From Saprospiraceae bacterium (GTDB lineage Bacteria; Bacteroidota; Bacteroidia; Chitinophagales; Saprospiraceae), in assembly GCA_016722295.1 (NCBI GenBank), contig JADKGL010000029.1, positions 62,001-126,000 on the forward strand: a DNA stretch of 64,000 bases. Direction: 5' to 3'. A program made the translations under genes and the position numbers. Shown in pieces: positions 45,148-53,804 of the stretch. Under the pieces are notes generated by a model that was given only the letters and a program-made list of their open reading frames with translations, made no database searches and was not told the DNA's origin. Within the stretch, counting starts at the first letter, position 1. Each line of letters starts with the position of its first letter.

Positions 45148-45897
45148 ATGCAACGATTAATTTATATTGCTTTATTAAATCTAATTTCAGTTTCAATATA
45201 TTCACAATGTTTCCCTGAGCGCCATTCTACAAATTGGTTTGATGCTTGGATTTCTTGTGAAAAAAAGCCAAATCCAAATAAATCACTTCCAAGCAGCCAT
45301 TGGATATTGTATGAATTTGATGCATTATACAAAATACACGAATTTAAAATATGGAATGTCAATGATCCTTCGCATTTAGATTGGGGTAGTGCAGAAGTTC
45401 TTATTGATTATTCAGAAGATAGTATTACTTGGAATTCAGCAGGTAAATTCGATTTGACAAAAGGACCTGGAAAAAATGATTATGAAGGAATGGACTGGAA
45501 AGCAATTGGAATTCCAAAAGCAAAATATGTGTTGATCACCTCTTTGAAAAATTTTGTAGGTGATTGCCATGGTTTTGCAGAAATTCGATTTTCAGCAGAA
45601 AAGCTAAAAATCAATACTTCAACCAATAATGAAACACTCGATGAAAATATTAATTTTTCAGTTTCGCCAAATCCGTTTACAAGGATTGTGTTGTTAGATG
45701 GAAATTCAAATATAAATGGAAAATACCAAATAACCATATACAATATGCTTGGCTCAGTTGCATACAGTGAAGAGTATCATATTAGGAATTTTTCTATTGT
45801 TCATAAGCTTGATTTGGGCTTTTTAGAGAAAGGGGCTTACATGATTGAATTTCAGAAGAATGGAGTAGCAACTCGCAAAAAACTAATAAAACTGTAG
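45148..45897 (+). CDS. T9SS type A cargo protein with discoidin-like domain
   Basis: A signal peptide (1-19) precedes a beta-sandwich domain (about 25-150) that resembles F5/8 type C (discoidin) domains: HWILYEFDALYKIHEFKIWNV, a WGSAEVLIDYS strand and DCHGFAEIRFSAE. The last 80 residues are a type A sorting domain (FSVSPNPFTRIVLLDG, then GKYQITIYNMLGSVAYS and GAYMIEFQKNGVATRKKLIKL). It is a small secreted, probably surface-attached binding protein. Its place in the DUF1800/DUF1501 operon suggests a joint surface role, by inference. Confidence 0.82.
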   Translation: MQRLIYIALLNLISVSIYSQCFPERHSTNWFDAWISCEKKPNPNKSLPSSHWILYEFDALYKIHEFKIWNVNDPSHLDWGSAEVLIDYSEDSITWNSAGKFDLTKGPGKNDYEGMDWKAIGIPKAKYVLITSLKNFVGDCHGFAEIRFSAEKLKINTSTNNETLDENINFSVSPNPFTRIVLLDGNSNINGKYQITIYNMLGSVAYSEEYHIRNFSIVHKLDLGFLEKGAYMIEFQKNGVATRKKLIKL

Positions 45898-45900
45898 TGC

Positions 45901-45929
45901 AAAAAAAAAGCTCGTGACATTTCACGAGC
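45901..45929 (-). terminator. Terminator for the minus-strand mqnD transcript
   Basis: GCTCGTGA (45910-45917) and TCACGAGC (45922-45929) form an 8-bp hairpin with a four-base loop. On the minus strand it is followed by nine T (the A-run at 45901-45909), so its polarity fits mqnD, whose stop is about 147 bases away. On the plus strand only a short A-run follows, so it is not a good terminator for the 45897 gene. Confidence 0.7.
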
Positions 45930-45960
45930 AAAAACGAATTTTACATTTAATAACCAAAAC

Positions 45961-46008
45961 TTACACAGTGTAAAGATAAGTCATATTATGATATTATGCA
46001 ATGCATAA
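45961..46008. other. Two short palindromes in the convergent spacer
   Basis: TTACACAGTGTAA (45961-45973) and TTATGCAATGCATAA (45994-46008) are symmetric sites in the spacer downstream of both flanking genes. Binding sites would be unusual there; they may be weak hairpins or chance in AT-rich DNA. Confidence 0.2.
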
Positions 46009-46076
46009 TTGCTTAATATACAGTTTAAAATAAATATTTTTTAATTATAATGTGTATGGTGCTAAAGATAAGATTG

Positions 46077-46901
46077 TTATATATTTATAAAAATATCATC
46101 TTTGTATAATTTTTTTCCAGAAAGTTCTTCAAACAAAGAAATAACTGCACTTTTCCCATCATTTCCTAAATCATGACTGTATTTATTGACGTATAAATCG
46201 ATATGCATGTTGCAAATCTCTATGTCCATTTCTTGGGCATGTGACTGGATAAATGCTGAGAGAGAAGATTGATTTTCGTCTGCAAATTTCAAGCTTTCTT
46301 TAATTATAGACGCTATTTTTGATTGGACATGTGGCGCTATTGATTTTTTAACTAGGATTAATCCTAAAGGAATGGGTAGTCCCGTATGAGTTGTCCAATA
46401 TTCTCCTAAATCTAATATTAACTTTAGTCCTTTATTTTTATAAGTAAATCGATTTTCATGGATGATCACACCAGCATCAATTTTTTTTGTAAGGAGTTCA
46501 TTCTCGATCTCAGAAAATAGAAGGTATTTTTTAATGAGTTTTGTTTTGATAGCGTAATTAAATAAAAAATGAGCTGTTGTGTTTTGCCCAGGTAGTCCTA
46601 CAATGGTAGATTCAATTGGTAGTTGTTCATTTAGACCAATAAGTAAAGGACCACATCCAATCCCTAATGCGCCTCCACAACTTAATATGTTATATTCGTC
46701 AAGTAGTGTCAAAGCATGTGCTGCACTTACTTTGATTACATCAAATGTACCTTGTGATGCGAAAGTATTTAATTCTTGAATATCAAGATAGACAACTTTT
46801 GATAAAGCCAAAGTGTTGGTTGGTATTAGCTTTTGAATCCATGCTCCAAAAATATATGTATCATTTGGGCAAGGAGAGATGGCAAGACTTATTGAATTCA
46901 T
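46077..46901 (-). CDS. mqnD: 1,4-dihydroxy-6-naphthoate synthase (futalosine pathway)
   Basis: MqnD converts cyclic dehypoxanthine futalosine to 1,4-dihydroxy-6-naphthoate in the alternative menaquinone route. It looks like a periplasmic-binding-protein fold without signal peptide: LAISPCPNDTYIFGAW, DIQELNTFASQGTFDVIKVSAAHA (in two parts), GCGPLLIGL, a conserved GLPGQNTTAHFLF and DAGVIIHENRFTY. The length (274 aa) fits. The ATG is only 8 bases from the ATG of the divergent RluA-type gene. Confidence 0.93.
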   Translation of the reverse strand: MNSISLAISPCPNDTYIFGAWIQKLIPTNTLALSKVVYLDIQELNTFASQGTFDVIKVSAAHALTLLDEYNILSCGGALGIGCGPLLIGLNEQLPIESTIVGLPGQNTTAHFLFNYAIKTKLIKKYLLFSEIENELLTKKIDAGVIIHENRFTYKNKGLKLILDLGEYWTTHTGLPIPLGLILVKKSIAPHVQSKIASIIKESLKFADENQSSLSAFIQSHAQEMDIEICNMHIDLYVNKYSHDLGNDGKSAVISLFEELSGKKLYKDDIFINI

Positions 46902-46909
46902 TAATATAG

Positions 46910-47608
46910 ATGCAATTTCATATAATATACGAAGATAACCATATCCTTGTAATTGAGAAGAAACCTGGAGTTTTATCTCAAGGTGATAAAAGTGGAGACC
47001 CTAATTTGGTTGATTTAATCAAAGAATATATTAAAATAAAATATAATAAGCCTGGTGATGTCTATCTTGGGTTGTTGCATAGATTAGATCGACCAGTGGG
47101 TGGAGTTATGGTATTTGCTAAGACTTCTAAAGCCATGATGAGGCTACATGACCAAATAAAATCTAGAAATGTAACGAAATTATATTTGGCAGTAAGTGAC
47201 AAAGCTCCAGCCAATAATGAAGGCCAATTGACACATTATCTTCTAAAAGATCAAGACCGCAATATTACCACGGCTCATGACAAAGAAGTGCCCAATTCAA
47301 AGTTGGCGATTTTGAATTACCGATTAATTGGAAAAAAAAATGGTCGTTTTTTGTTTGAAATAAAATTAATTACAGGTAGGTCTCATCAAATACGAGTTCA
47401 GATGGCAAAAATCGGTTGCCCCTTACTTGGAGATGTAAAATATGGTAGTCCATTAGAAAAACCAGCCTATGTTTTGGCGTTGTATGCCTATTCTTTGACC
47501 TTTTCTCACCCAACTTTGAGAGAATCTATGACGTTTCAGTACTTTCCTAAGCCAATTGGTTATTTTTCTGACCTAGAAAGCATATTTCCTAAGGAAAATA
47601 TAAAGTGA
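46910..47608 (+). CDS. RluA-family pseudouridine synthase (second copy type)
   Basis: The catalytic motif HRLDRPVGGVMVFAKT is present with Asp60, along with VIEKKPGVLSQGD near the N-terminus and LITGRSHQIRVQMAKIGCPLLGD. It modifies uridine in RNA; the site is unknown. No S4 domain is present (232 aa). It starts 8 bases from the divergent mqnD, and the SRP RNA promoter lies just after its stop. Confidence 0.92.
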   Translation: MQFHIIYEDNHILVIEKKPGVLSQGDKSGDPNLVDLIKEYIKIKYNKPGDVYLGLLHRLDRPVGGVMVFAKTSKAMMRLHDQIKSRNVTKLYLAVSDKAPANNEGQLTHYLLKDQDRNITTAHDKEVPNSKLAILNYRLIGKKNGRFLFEIKLITGRSHQIRVQMAKIGCPLLGDVKYGSPLEKPAYVLALYAYSLTFSHPTLRESMTFQYFPKPIGYFSDLESIFPKENIK

Positions 47609-47613
47609 ATTTT

Positions 47614-47621
47614 TACCTTTG
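47614..47621 (+). promoter_or_regulatory. -7 promoter element of the SRP RNA gene
   Basis: TACCTTTG matches TAnnTTTG, 6 bases after the stop of the RluA-type gene and 5-6 bases before the predicted RNA 5' end. This fixes the distance from -7 element to start point used elsewhere in this annotation. Confidence 0.65.
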
Positions 47622-47626
47622 CACTT

Positions 47627-47722
47627 GGTAAGGGTTCACGATCAGCTCCTGCTGAATCCCCCAGGGTAGAAATACAGCAAGGGTAGGTGGTTGAGCGATG
47701 CGATGAGCTCTTGCCATTTTTT
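47627..47722 (+). ncRNA. ffs: Signal recognition particle RNA (small bacterial type)
   Basis: The apical loop region at 47661-47683 reads CCAGG-GUA-GAAA-UAC-AGCAAGG. That is a GNRA tetraloop on a three-pair stem, flanked by the CAGG and AGCA sides of the symmetric loop that binds Ffh. E. coli 4.5S RNA has the same arrangement around GGAA. The ends pair perfectly with two wobbles (GGTAAGGG at 47627-47634 with CTCTTGCC at 47708-47715) and a T-run follows. No Alu domain is seen, so it is the about 90-100-nt form. It lies between the RluA-type gene and the transaldolase. The 3' end is approximate. Confidence 0.88.
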
Positions 47723-47739
47723 ATTTAAAATCATTCCCT

Positions 47740-48399
47740 ATGAAATTTTTTATTGATACTGCGAATTTGGATCACATCAAAGAAGCAAAGGATCTTGGGA
47801 TTCTTGACGGAGTCACAACGAATCCTAGTTTAATGGCCAAAGAAGGAATTACAGGTAAAGAGAATATTTATAGACATTACAAAAAAATCTGCGATTTGGT
47901 CGATGGCGACGTAAGTGCAGAAGTCATTTCGACTGATTTCAAAGGAATATTACGCGAAGGAAAAGAGTTAGCAGAAATAGCAGAAAACATTGTTGTGAAA
48001 GTGCCAATGATTAAAGATGGTATTAAGGCAATCTGTGAATTTACAAGTCTTGAAATTCCTACCAATTGTACTTTAGTATTTAGTGTAGGTCAGGCTATTC
48101 TTGCGGCAAAAGCGGGTGCAACTTATATTTCTCCATTTATTGGGAGAATAGATGATTCCAATTGGGAGGGAATGCAATTGATAAGAGATATTTTCGAAGT
48201 TTATTCAATGCAAGGGTATGACTCAGAGATCTTGGCTGCTTCGATAAGATCGTCAATGCATATTGTAGATGCAGCTAAAGCAGGTGCAGATGTAGTGACC
48301 TGTCCTTTAGATGCAATACTTGGTTTGTTAAAACATCCATTAACGGATATTGGATTAGCAAAGTTTTTGGAAGATCACAAAAAGGCAGAAAAAAGCTAA
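47740..48399 (+). CDS. tal: Transaldolase (TalC/fructose-6-phosphate aldolase-like)
   Basis: This is a small transaldolase of the pentose phosphate pathway that transfers dihydroxyacetone units. The Schiff-base lysine is Lys87 in NIVVKVPM. FIDTANLDHIKEAKDLG, GVTTNPSLMAKEG, and AAKAGATYISPFIGRIDD are family motifs. Length 219 aa matches the TalC group. Whether it acts as a transaldolase or as an F6P aldolase cannot be decided here. It overlaps the convergent nucleoside phosphorylase stop by 4 bases. Confidence 0.94.
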   Translation: MKFFIDTANLDHIKEAKDLGILDGVTTNPSLMAKEGITGKENIYRHYKKICDLVDGDVSAEVISTDFKGILREGKELAEIAENIVVKVPMIKDGIKAICEFTSLEIPTNCTLVFSVGQAILAAKAGATYISPFIGRIDDSNWEGMQLIRDIFEVYSMQGYDSEILAASIRSSMHIVDAAKAGADVVTCPLDAILGLLKHPLTDIGLAKFLEDHKKAEKS

Positions 48400-49238
48400 C
48401 GTTTTTCTATTTTTTCTAAGCTAAGTCGAATTAGCTGATCGATAGATTTCTCAGCGTCTTGTGAAAATTCATTTGTCATACGATTTGCTAAGATGACATT
48501 TAGTGAAATCGCCTGATGTCCCATCATTCTGCTTAGTCCATATATCCCAGAAGTTTCCATTTCTAAATTCGTTACTCTTCCAATACTTAAATTCAGCTTA
48601 GAAAGCTTTTCTAGCCAATCTTTTTCTTTCGATTCAATTCTCACAGATCTACCTTGTGGAGCATAAAATCCAGAGCAAGTTACAGTATTACCTATTAGTA
48701 TATTAGGGTCTGAAAAAAAGTTTAATAATTCAGCAGATGCTTTGGTAATACATGATGGAATTGTAATATGTTGATTTAATTCTTCTTGAATAGTTAAAAA
48801 CTCGTTGTAATTATAAAAATGCATTAATCCATCTAGCCCAATACAATAATTAGAAGCCAAAAATGAATCTAATTGAATATCCTTTTGGATAGTCCCTGAG
48901 GTACCTATTCGAATAAAATCAATTTTTTGAAATTTATCCTTAGGTTGACCAGAGATTAAATCTATATTAAATAAAGCATCAAGTTCATTAAAAACTATGT
49001 CAATATTATCTGTCCCAATACCTGTTGATATTACAGTTAATCTTTTATTTCCAATCCAACCTGTATGAGTTATAAATTCTCGATTCGATTTCGTGAATTC
49101 TAACTTGTCAAAATATTGACTAATTGATTTGACACGGTTTTGATCGCCAACTGTGATGATCGTTTCTGAAATATTTTCAACATGCAATCCAAGATGGTAA
49201 ATTGATCCATCTTTATTTGTAATCCAATTGGCTTTCAA
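48396..49238 (-). CDS. Nucleoside phosphorylase (uridine phosphorylase-like)
   Basis: A PNP/UDP-family phosphorylase: IITVGDQNRVKSISQYFD, VISTGIGTDNIDIVFNEL, FIRIGTSGTIQ, and a later NLEMETSGIYGLSR that carries the conserved Glu-Met-Glu of the active site. It cleaves a nucleoside with phosphate for salvage; the base is not determined, and a role as a futalosine hydrolase (MqnB) is possible given mqnD nearby but not supported by sequence alone. It lies 4 bases after the M4 peptidase gene on the same strand. Confidence 0.87.
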   Translation of the reverse strand: MKANWITNKDGSIYHLGLHVENISETIITVGDQNRVKSISQYFDKLEFTKSNREFITHTGWIGNKRLTVISTGIGTDNIDIVFNELDALFNIDLISGQPKDKFQKIDFIRIGTSGTIQKDIQLDSFLASNYCIGLDGLMHFYNYNEFLTIQEELNQHITIPSCITKASAELLNFFSDPNILIGNTVTCSGFYAPQGRSVRIESKEKDWLEKLSKLNLSIGRVTNLEMETSGIYGLSRMMGHQAISLNVILANRMTNEFSQDAEKSIDQLIRLSLEKIEKR

Positions 49239-49242
49239 ATTA

Positions 49243-52200
49243 TTATTTTTTAATAAACTTCAATGTTTTCTTTGCTTTAGTGTTTGACAATTCAATAAAA
49301 TAAACACCATTTACAAGCTTACTAATATCGATGCGATGTCTAGCATTTGTTGATAGCATTTTTCCTTTTGATTGAGACACTCCTTGGATATTTGAAATGA
49401 TGAAATGTAATGGATCATTGGAATTTGACTTAATTACTAATTCATCATAAACAGGATTAGATTCTATTTGAACACTAAGATTGTTTTTTTGCTCCGTTGT
49501 ATTTACAGTTGCTTCATCAACTATGATGATATTATCTAACCATACAACATCGCCAATTCTTTTTGCATCAGAAAAGGTTTCTAATAAATTGAATGCCTCG
49601 AAGCAAAGCTCAAATCGCGTACCTGCGTATTTTGTTAAATCTAAATCTTCGTTAAATATTTTCAATGTATCATTTGGATATCGGATTCTGTAAGTTTTAG
49701 AGACTTGTGTGCCATTAACTAGCACTCTTAATGCAGACAATAATTCATGCGAAGCAGATGGAATTTGATTGAATAATGTATTGGTTATATTTTGTTTTCT
49801 GTCAAACTTTAGTTTAACATGTTGCATTGTGCTTGCATCTGCACAGATGCACATTCTTGATTTTGAATAAGGATTTAATGCCCAAATTTCATCTTCATTA
49901 ACTGGTGCAATGAAGGCAAAATTTGGATTAGTTGCATTGCCTCCGCTCATTCGAATACTGTTAGGTCCTTCGATTGCTCTTGTGCCTGAAATAGCAATTG
50001 TGGAATTTAAATTGGAATTTAAATTTACAGTGTCTCTGCTTTTAGCAGGTGCAAAAAATTCAAGTCTAGTATCTTTAGGTAATTCTGCTTTTTTAGATAG
50101 AGTCAATCTTACTGTATCATTTAATTTATTAATATCTCCTGGATTAGAAATGTATATTCTGTAGTTAGTGTTTCCAACTTGGAGTACGCCTGTTAGATTT
50201 ATTGAAAATGGTAAATAAATAGAATCTCCTTTCACAGTTGAATTAGAAGTGGTAAGTTTTCCTGTAGATATTTGATCAAAATTATTGATAACTGAAATTT
50301 GAATTTCTGCATTTTGAGGAACTTGTTCGCAACCACCATTTTTCCAAACAATGTATCCTCTCAAGGGTCCATCATCATTACATCCTACAGAGAATGCATT
50401 CGAACTTAAGGATCTTAATGCAAAGTCTATTTGATTTGCATCAAATTTTTCAATCACCTGTTTAATGCTATCATTTGAAGCAATCGTATCGCGATCAAAT
50501 TTTACCCAAGAAATCACATTATATTTAGCAGGAACAGAGAAATCTAATAGTGCTGCACTTGAAAATGAAATTGTATCATTAGGTTTTAATTCATTTTTTA
50601 AAAATAAACTATCTTTAAACACAACTTTGTTGTTAATACTCACTCCATATATTGCTCTAGTTCCTATTGGAATGTTCAAATCACAAGAACCATTAACTGC
50701 TTTGAATGTGATGGATTCATTTTTGCCTAAGTCACAAGATGAACTTAAATTTGTTTTTGATAAAACATAAACATCATTGTCAGTGCCAGTGTTTAAACTT
50801 ACACCTACGATAGCCCATGCTATTTGTAGAGCTTTTATTTCTTTTGAACATTTACCAAATAAATCTTCTGCTGCTTTTATTGAATAAAAAAAGGCATCTT
50901 GATAGTTTGATCTCGGCGTCAAATAGCTCGTATTCATTCGATATACAATTTTTGCAGCTTTTTCAATACCAATGCCTTCATTATAGAATTTATAGCCGAT
51001 TTCATTTGTTCCAGTTCCACCTTCAGAGATTAAATAAAACCAATAGTTAAATACTCCTGAATTGGTATGGACTCCTGCATTGTCTTGACTTCCAAAAACC
51101 CAACTTTTTCCTTTATAATATTTTGGATTGTTGTAAAGAGCTGGATTTGACATTGAACGCAATGCTTTATTGTTGTCATTAGGATAAAGCCCTTTTCCGA
51201 TTGTCCAATCTATTGACGTATTACTTAAGCTCCAGTTTTTAATCGCAACACCAAATATATCAGAGATAGATTCATTCAAGGCTCCTGGTTCACTATAATA
51301 AATTAGATTTGATGTAAATTCAGTAAATCCGTGACTGATCTCATGTCCACATACATCAATTAAAGTAAATGGATTGTAATTCGTATTATCACCATCACCA
51401 TAATTCATGGTCTTTCCATTCCAAGTGGCGTTATTGTAATTTAAAAGAAAATGTACTTGAGAAATTAAATTATAATCTTTGTCATCAATACTTTTTCTGT
51501 TATGGAATAGTTTGTAATAATCGTAGGTTTTCATAGCACCAAAATGTGCATCGGTCGCAATCTCATCCTTCTGATTATTTTTATTATCCCATAGATTGTC
51601 GGTGTCAGTGAAATCGACGTTTAAAGACGGGTCATTCATTGATCTTGAATTCAATGTAATGACTCCATTTCCCCGCGTATGGTCACGTAAAATAAATTTA
51701 TTGATTTCCACTGAATCTGTTGTGATTTTTTGAATCCCTAAATATTTTGTCTTTGCAGTTCCTTCTACATTTATTTCACATATTTTATCAATACTTGTTA
51801 CGATGTTTCCTGTTAATGCATCAACATATATTAATTCTCGTTTATAAGGTTGCAATGAATACAAATCAATTTTATAACATAGGACTAACTCTTTTTGAAG
51901 ATCTATTTCTTTGTTCATCCAACATAAAGTTGGGATAGGCTTTGATTCTTTTAGTTGATCCACTACAATTTTGGATTGATCGATTTCCCAAGCATACAGT
52001 GAAGCATTTCTATGTAATTTTGCAATTTCTAATGCCGTACTAGATGATATAACTTGTAAATTGATTCTGGTATTATAAAATTGTATATTTCCAGTTGCAG
52101 AAATAGTTTGATCTGATTTTTCATGTAATATAATTTGAGCTCCTTCTATTGGGTAATTATTTTTAAATATTTGATACCGAGTATGTGTAGCTACATGATC

Positions 52201-52404
52201 TGAATATTTTGTAATTGCTTGAAAATTTATAGATATATCTTCATTTTTTAATGCATACAGACACGCAGCTTTTGAACTATTACTAAATATTCTTTCTCTA
52301 ACCAAATTTTCATTGGGTGTTATAGAATAAACATTTTGAGCAAAATAAATGATTATTGAAAAAGTTAATAACCATGAAAGAATCGTTTTATTTGATAAAG
52401 ACAT
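49243..52404 (-). CDS. Secreted M4 (thermolysin-like) metallopeptidase with T9SS type A sorting domain
   Basis: ATG at 52404 begins a signal peptide (MSLSNKTILSWLLTFSIIIY); an earlier TTG at 52440 would add a non-signal leader. A FTP-like propeptide (about 40-190) precedes the catalytic domain. Zinc ligands are His354, His358 (GHEISHGFTEF) and Glu378 in GALNESISDIFG, and VHTNSGVFNYWFYL holds the catalytic-side His. Beta domains (about 540-960) follow, and the last 70 residues (ESNPVYDELVIKS, then VNGVYFIELSNTKAKKTLKFIKK) are a type A sorting domain. It is an extracellular protease. It is divergent from pdhB. Confidence 0.9.
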   Translation of the reverse strand: MSLSNKTILSWLLTFSIIIYFAQNVYSITPNENLVRERIFSNSSKAACLYALKNEDISINFQAITKYSDHVATHTRYQIFKNNYPIEGAQIILHEKSDQTISATGNIQFYNTRINLQVISSSTALEIAKLHRNASLYAWEIDQSKIVVDQLKESKPIPTLCWMNKEIDLQKELVLCYKIDLYSLQPYKRELIYVDALTGNIVTSIDKICEINVEGTAKTKYLGIQKITTDSVEINKFILRDHTRGNGVITLNSRSMNDPSLNVDFTDTDNLWDNKNNQKDEIATDAHFGAMKTYDYYKLFHNRKSIDDKDYNLISQVHFLLNYNNATWNGKTMNYGDGDNTNYNPFTLIDVCGHEISHGFTEFTSNLIYYSEPGALNESISDIFGVAIKNWSLSNTSIDWTIGKGLYPNDNNKALRSMSNPALYNNPKYYKGKSWVFGSQDNAGVHTNSGVFNYWFYLISEGGTGTNEIGYKFYNEGIGIEKAAKIVYRMNTSYLTPRSNYQDAFFYSIKAAEDLFGKCSKEIKALQIAWAIVGVSLNTGTDNDVYVLSKTNLSSSCDLGKNESITFKAVNGSCDLNIPIGTRAIYGVSINNKVVFKDSLFLKNELKPNDTISFSSAALLDFSVPAKYNVISWVKFDRDTIASNDSIKQVIEKFDANQIDFALRSLSSNAFSVGCNDDGPLRGYIVWKNGGCEQVPQNAEIQISVINNFDQISTGKLTTSNSTVKGDSIYLPFSINLTGVLQVGNTNYRIYISNPGDINKLNDTVRLTLSKKAELPKDTRLEFFAPAKSRDTVNLNSNLNSTIAISGTRAIEGPNSIRMSGGNATNPNFAFIAPVNEDEIWALNPYSKSRMCICADASTMQHVKLKFDRKQNITNTLFNQIPSASHELLSALRVLVNGTQVSKTYRIRYPNDTLKIFNEDLDLTKYAGTRFELCFEAFNLLETFSDAKRIGDVVWLDNIIIVDEATVNTTEQKNNLSVQIESNPVYDELVIKSNSNDPLHFIISNIQGVSQSKGKMLSTNARHRIDISKLVNGVYFIELSNTKAKKTLKFIKK

Positions 52405-52514
52405 ATCTGAAATTTTGCGAAATATAGCAAGACTTGTCAATTTAATTTGAATTTTATAGAATTAAATTTTGAATTTAAAGCTGACTAATATTTCTTATGC
52501 TTCTAAAATGAATT

Positions 52515-52522
52515 TATCTTTG
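52515..52522 (+). promoter_or_regulatory. -7 promoter element of pdhB
   Basis: TATCTTTG matches TAnnTTTG exactly and lies 18 bases before the ATG at 52541. It lies inside the longer open frame that begins at 52469, so that longer start is not used. Confidence 0.65.
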
Positions 52523-52540
52523 TGCACCAAATTAGTTAAA

Positions 52541-53518
52541 ATGAGGAAAATTGCGTTGCGTGATGCATTAAGAGAGGGGATGAGTGAAGAAATGCGTCAT
52601 GACGCATCAGTATTTCTAATGGGAGAAGAAGTGGCTGAATACAATGGAGCCTATAAGGTCAGTAAAGGCATGCTTCAAGAATTCGGAGCTAAACGGGTTA
52701 TCGATACCCCAATAGCAGAACTAGGATTTGCAGGAATAGGCGTTGGTGCCGCCATGAATGGATTGCGGCCTATTGTGGAGTTTATGACTTGGAATTTTGC
52801 AGTTTTAGCTTTTGACCAAATCGTAAATAATGCAGCAAAAACACTGACTCAATCTGCCGGTGAGTTCAATTGCCCAATATTGTTTCGTGGACCTACGGGT
52901 GCAGCTGGTCAGTTAGCCCAGCAACATAGCCAAACATTTGAAAGCTGGTTGGCAAATTGTCCAGGACTAAAAGTGATCTCAACTGTAGACCCATATGATG
53001 CTAAAGGTTTGATCAAGTCAGCCATCCGAGACAATGATCCAGTTTGTATGATGGAATCCGAAAGTATGTATGGCCATTTGGGCGAAGTTCCTGAAGAGGA
53101 GTATCTTATACCTATTGGGCTTGCAGATATTAAGCGTACAGGTACAGATGTGACGATAGTTTCATTTAACAAGATGATGGAGGTTGCAAAAAGTGCAGCC
53201 GTTGAACTTGAGAAGGAAGGGATTTCGGCAGAAGTTGTTGATTTAAGGTCAATAAGACCACTAGATTATAGAACGATAATCAATTCAGTTAAAAAAACGA
53301 ATAGATTAGTAATAGTTGACGAGAGCTGGCCATTTGCTGGAGTTTCAGCAGAGATTGCATTTAAGGTGCAAAAGGATGCGTTTGATTATTTAGATGCGCC
53401 TATAATTCGAGTAAATTCCGCGGATACTTCATTGGGTTATTCATCAGTTTTCGTTGAAGAATACCTGCCAAATCCGCGAAAAGTCATTGCTGCATGCAAA
53501 CAAGTTCTCTACAGATAA
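52541..53518 (+). CDS. pdhB: Pyruvate dehydrogenase E1 component, beta subunit
   Basis: This subunit forms the E1 heterotetramer that decarboxylates pyruvate with thiamine diphosphate. From ATG at 52541 the protein is 325 aa: MRKIALRDALREGMSEEM, VFLMGEEVAEYNGAYKVSKG, DTPIAELGFAGIGVGAA, VEFMTWNFAVLAFDQIVNNAAK and RGPTGAAGQLAQQHSQ. The longer frame from 52469 adds 24 residues that are just promoter sequence. The alpha subunit and E2 are not adjacent. Divergent from the M4 peptidase gene. Confidence 0.95.
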   Translation: MRKIALRDALREGMSEEMRHDASVFLMGEEVAEYNGAYKVSKGMLQEFGAKRVIDTPIAELGFAGIGVGAAMNGLRPIVEFMTWNFAVLAFDQIVNNAAKTLTQSAGEFNCPILFRGPTGAAGQLAQQHSQTFESWLANCPGLKVISTVDPYDAKGLIKSAIRDNDPVCMMESESMYGHLGEVPEEEYLIPIGLADIKRTGTDVTIVSFNKMMEVAKSAAVELEKEGISAEVVDLRSIRPLDYRTIINSVKKTNRLVIVDESWPFAGVSAEIAFKVQKDAFDYLDAPIIRVNSADTSLGYSSVFVEEYLPNPRKVIAACKQVLYR

Positions 53519-53804
53519 TTTTCTAATGTGCGAAAAATGTCCTACTTATATATTAAGTATTAGTGTAATGTAACTTTATTTTATTTTATTTAACATTTAA
53601 AGGAGCGTTATCCATTCTCGATGGATCTACTTATATGACGAGTTTCTAAAAAAAGAATATGTTCTTTTGAAAAATGGGTCTGAAATTTGAATTACAAGAG
53701 TTTTAAAAATAAATTTTGTAAATTAATGTTAATTGCCTATTTTTATTCGGGAAATAGATCAAGTATTAAAAATAAATTTAATGTTTAAGTCAAACAGGAC
53801 CAAT

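Noticed and set aside
47585..47597. Hairpin TTTCCT-A-AGGAAA as terminator of the RluA-type gene
   Set aside because: It lies within the last codons, and no T-run follows.
52469..52540. Longer N-terminus of pdhB
   Set aside because: The extra 24 codons cover the TATCTTTG promoter element and are absent from the family.
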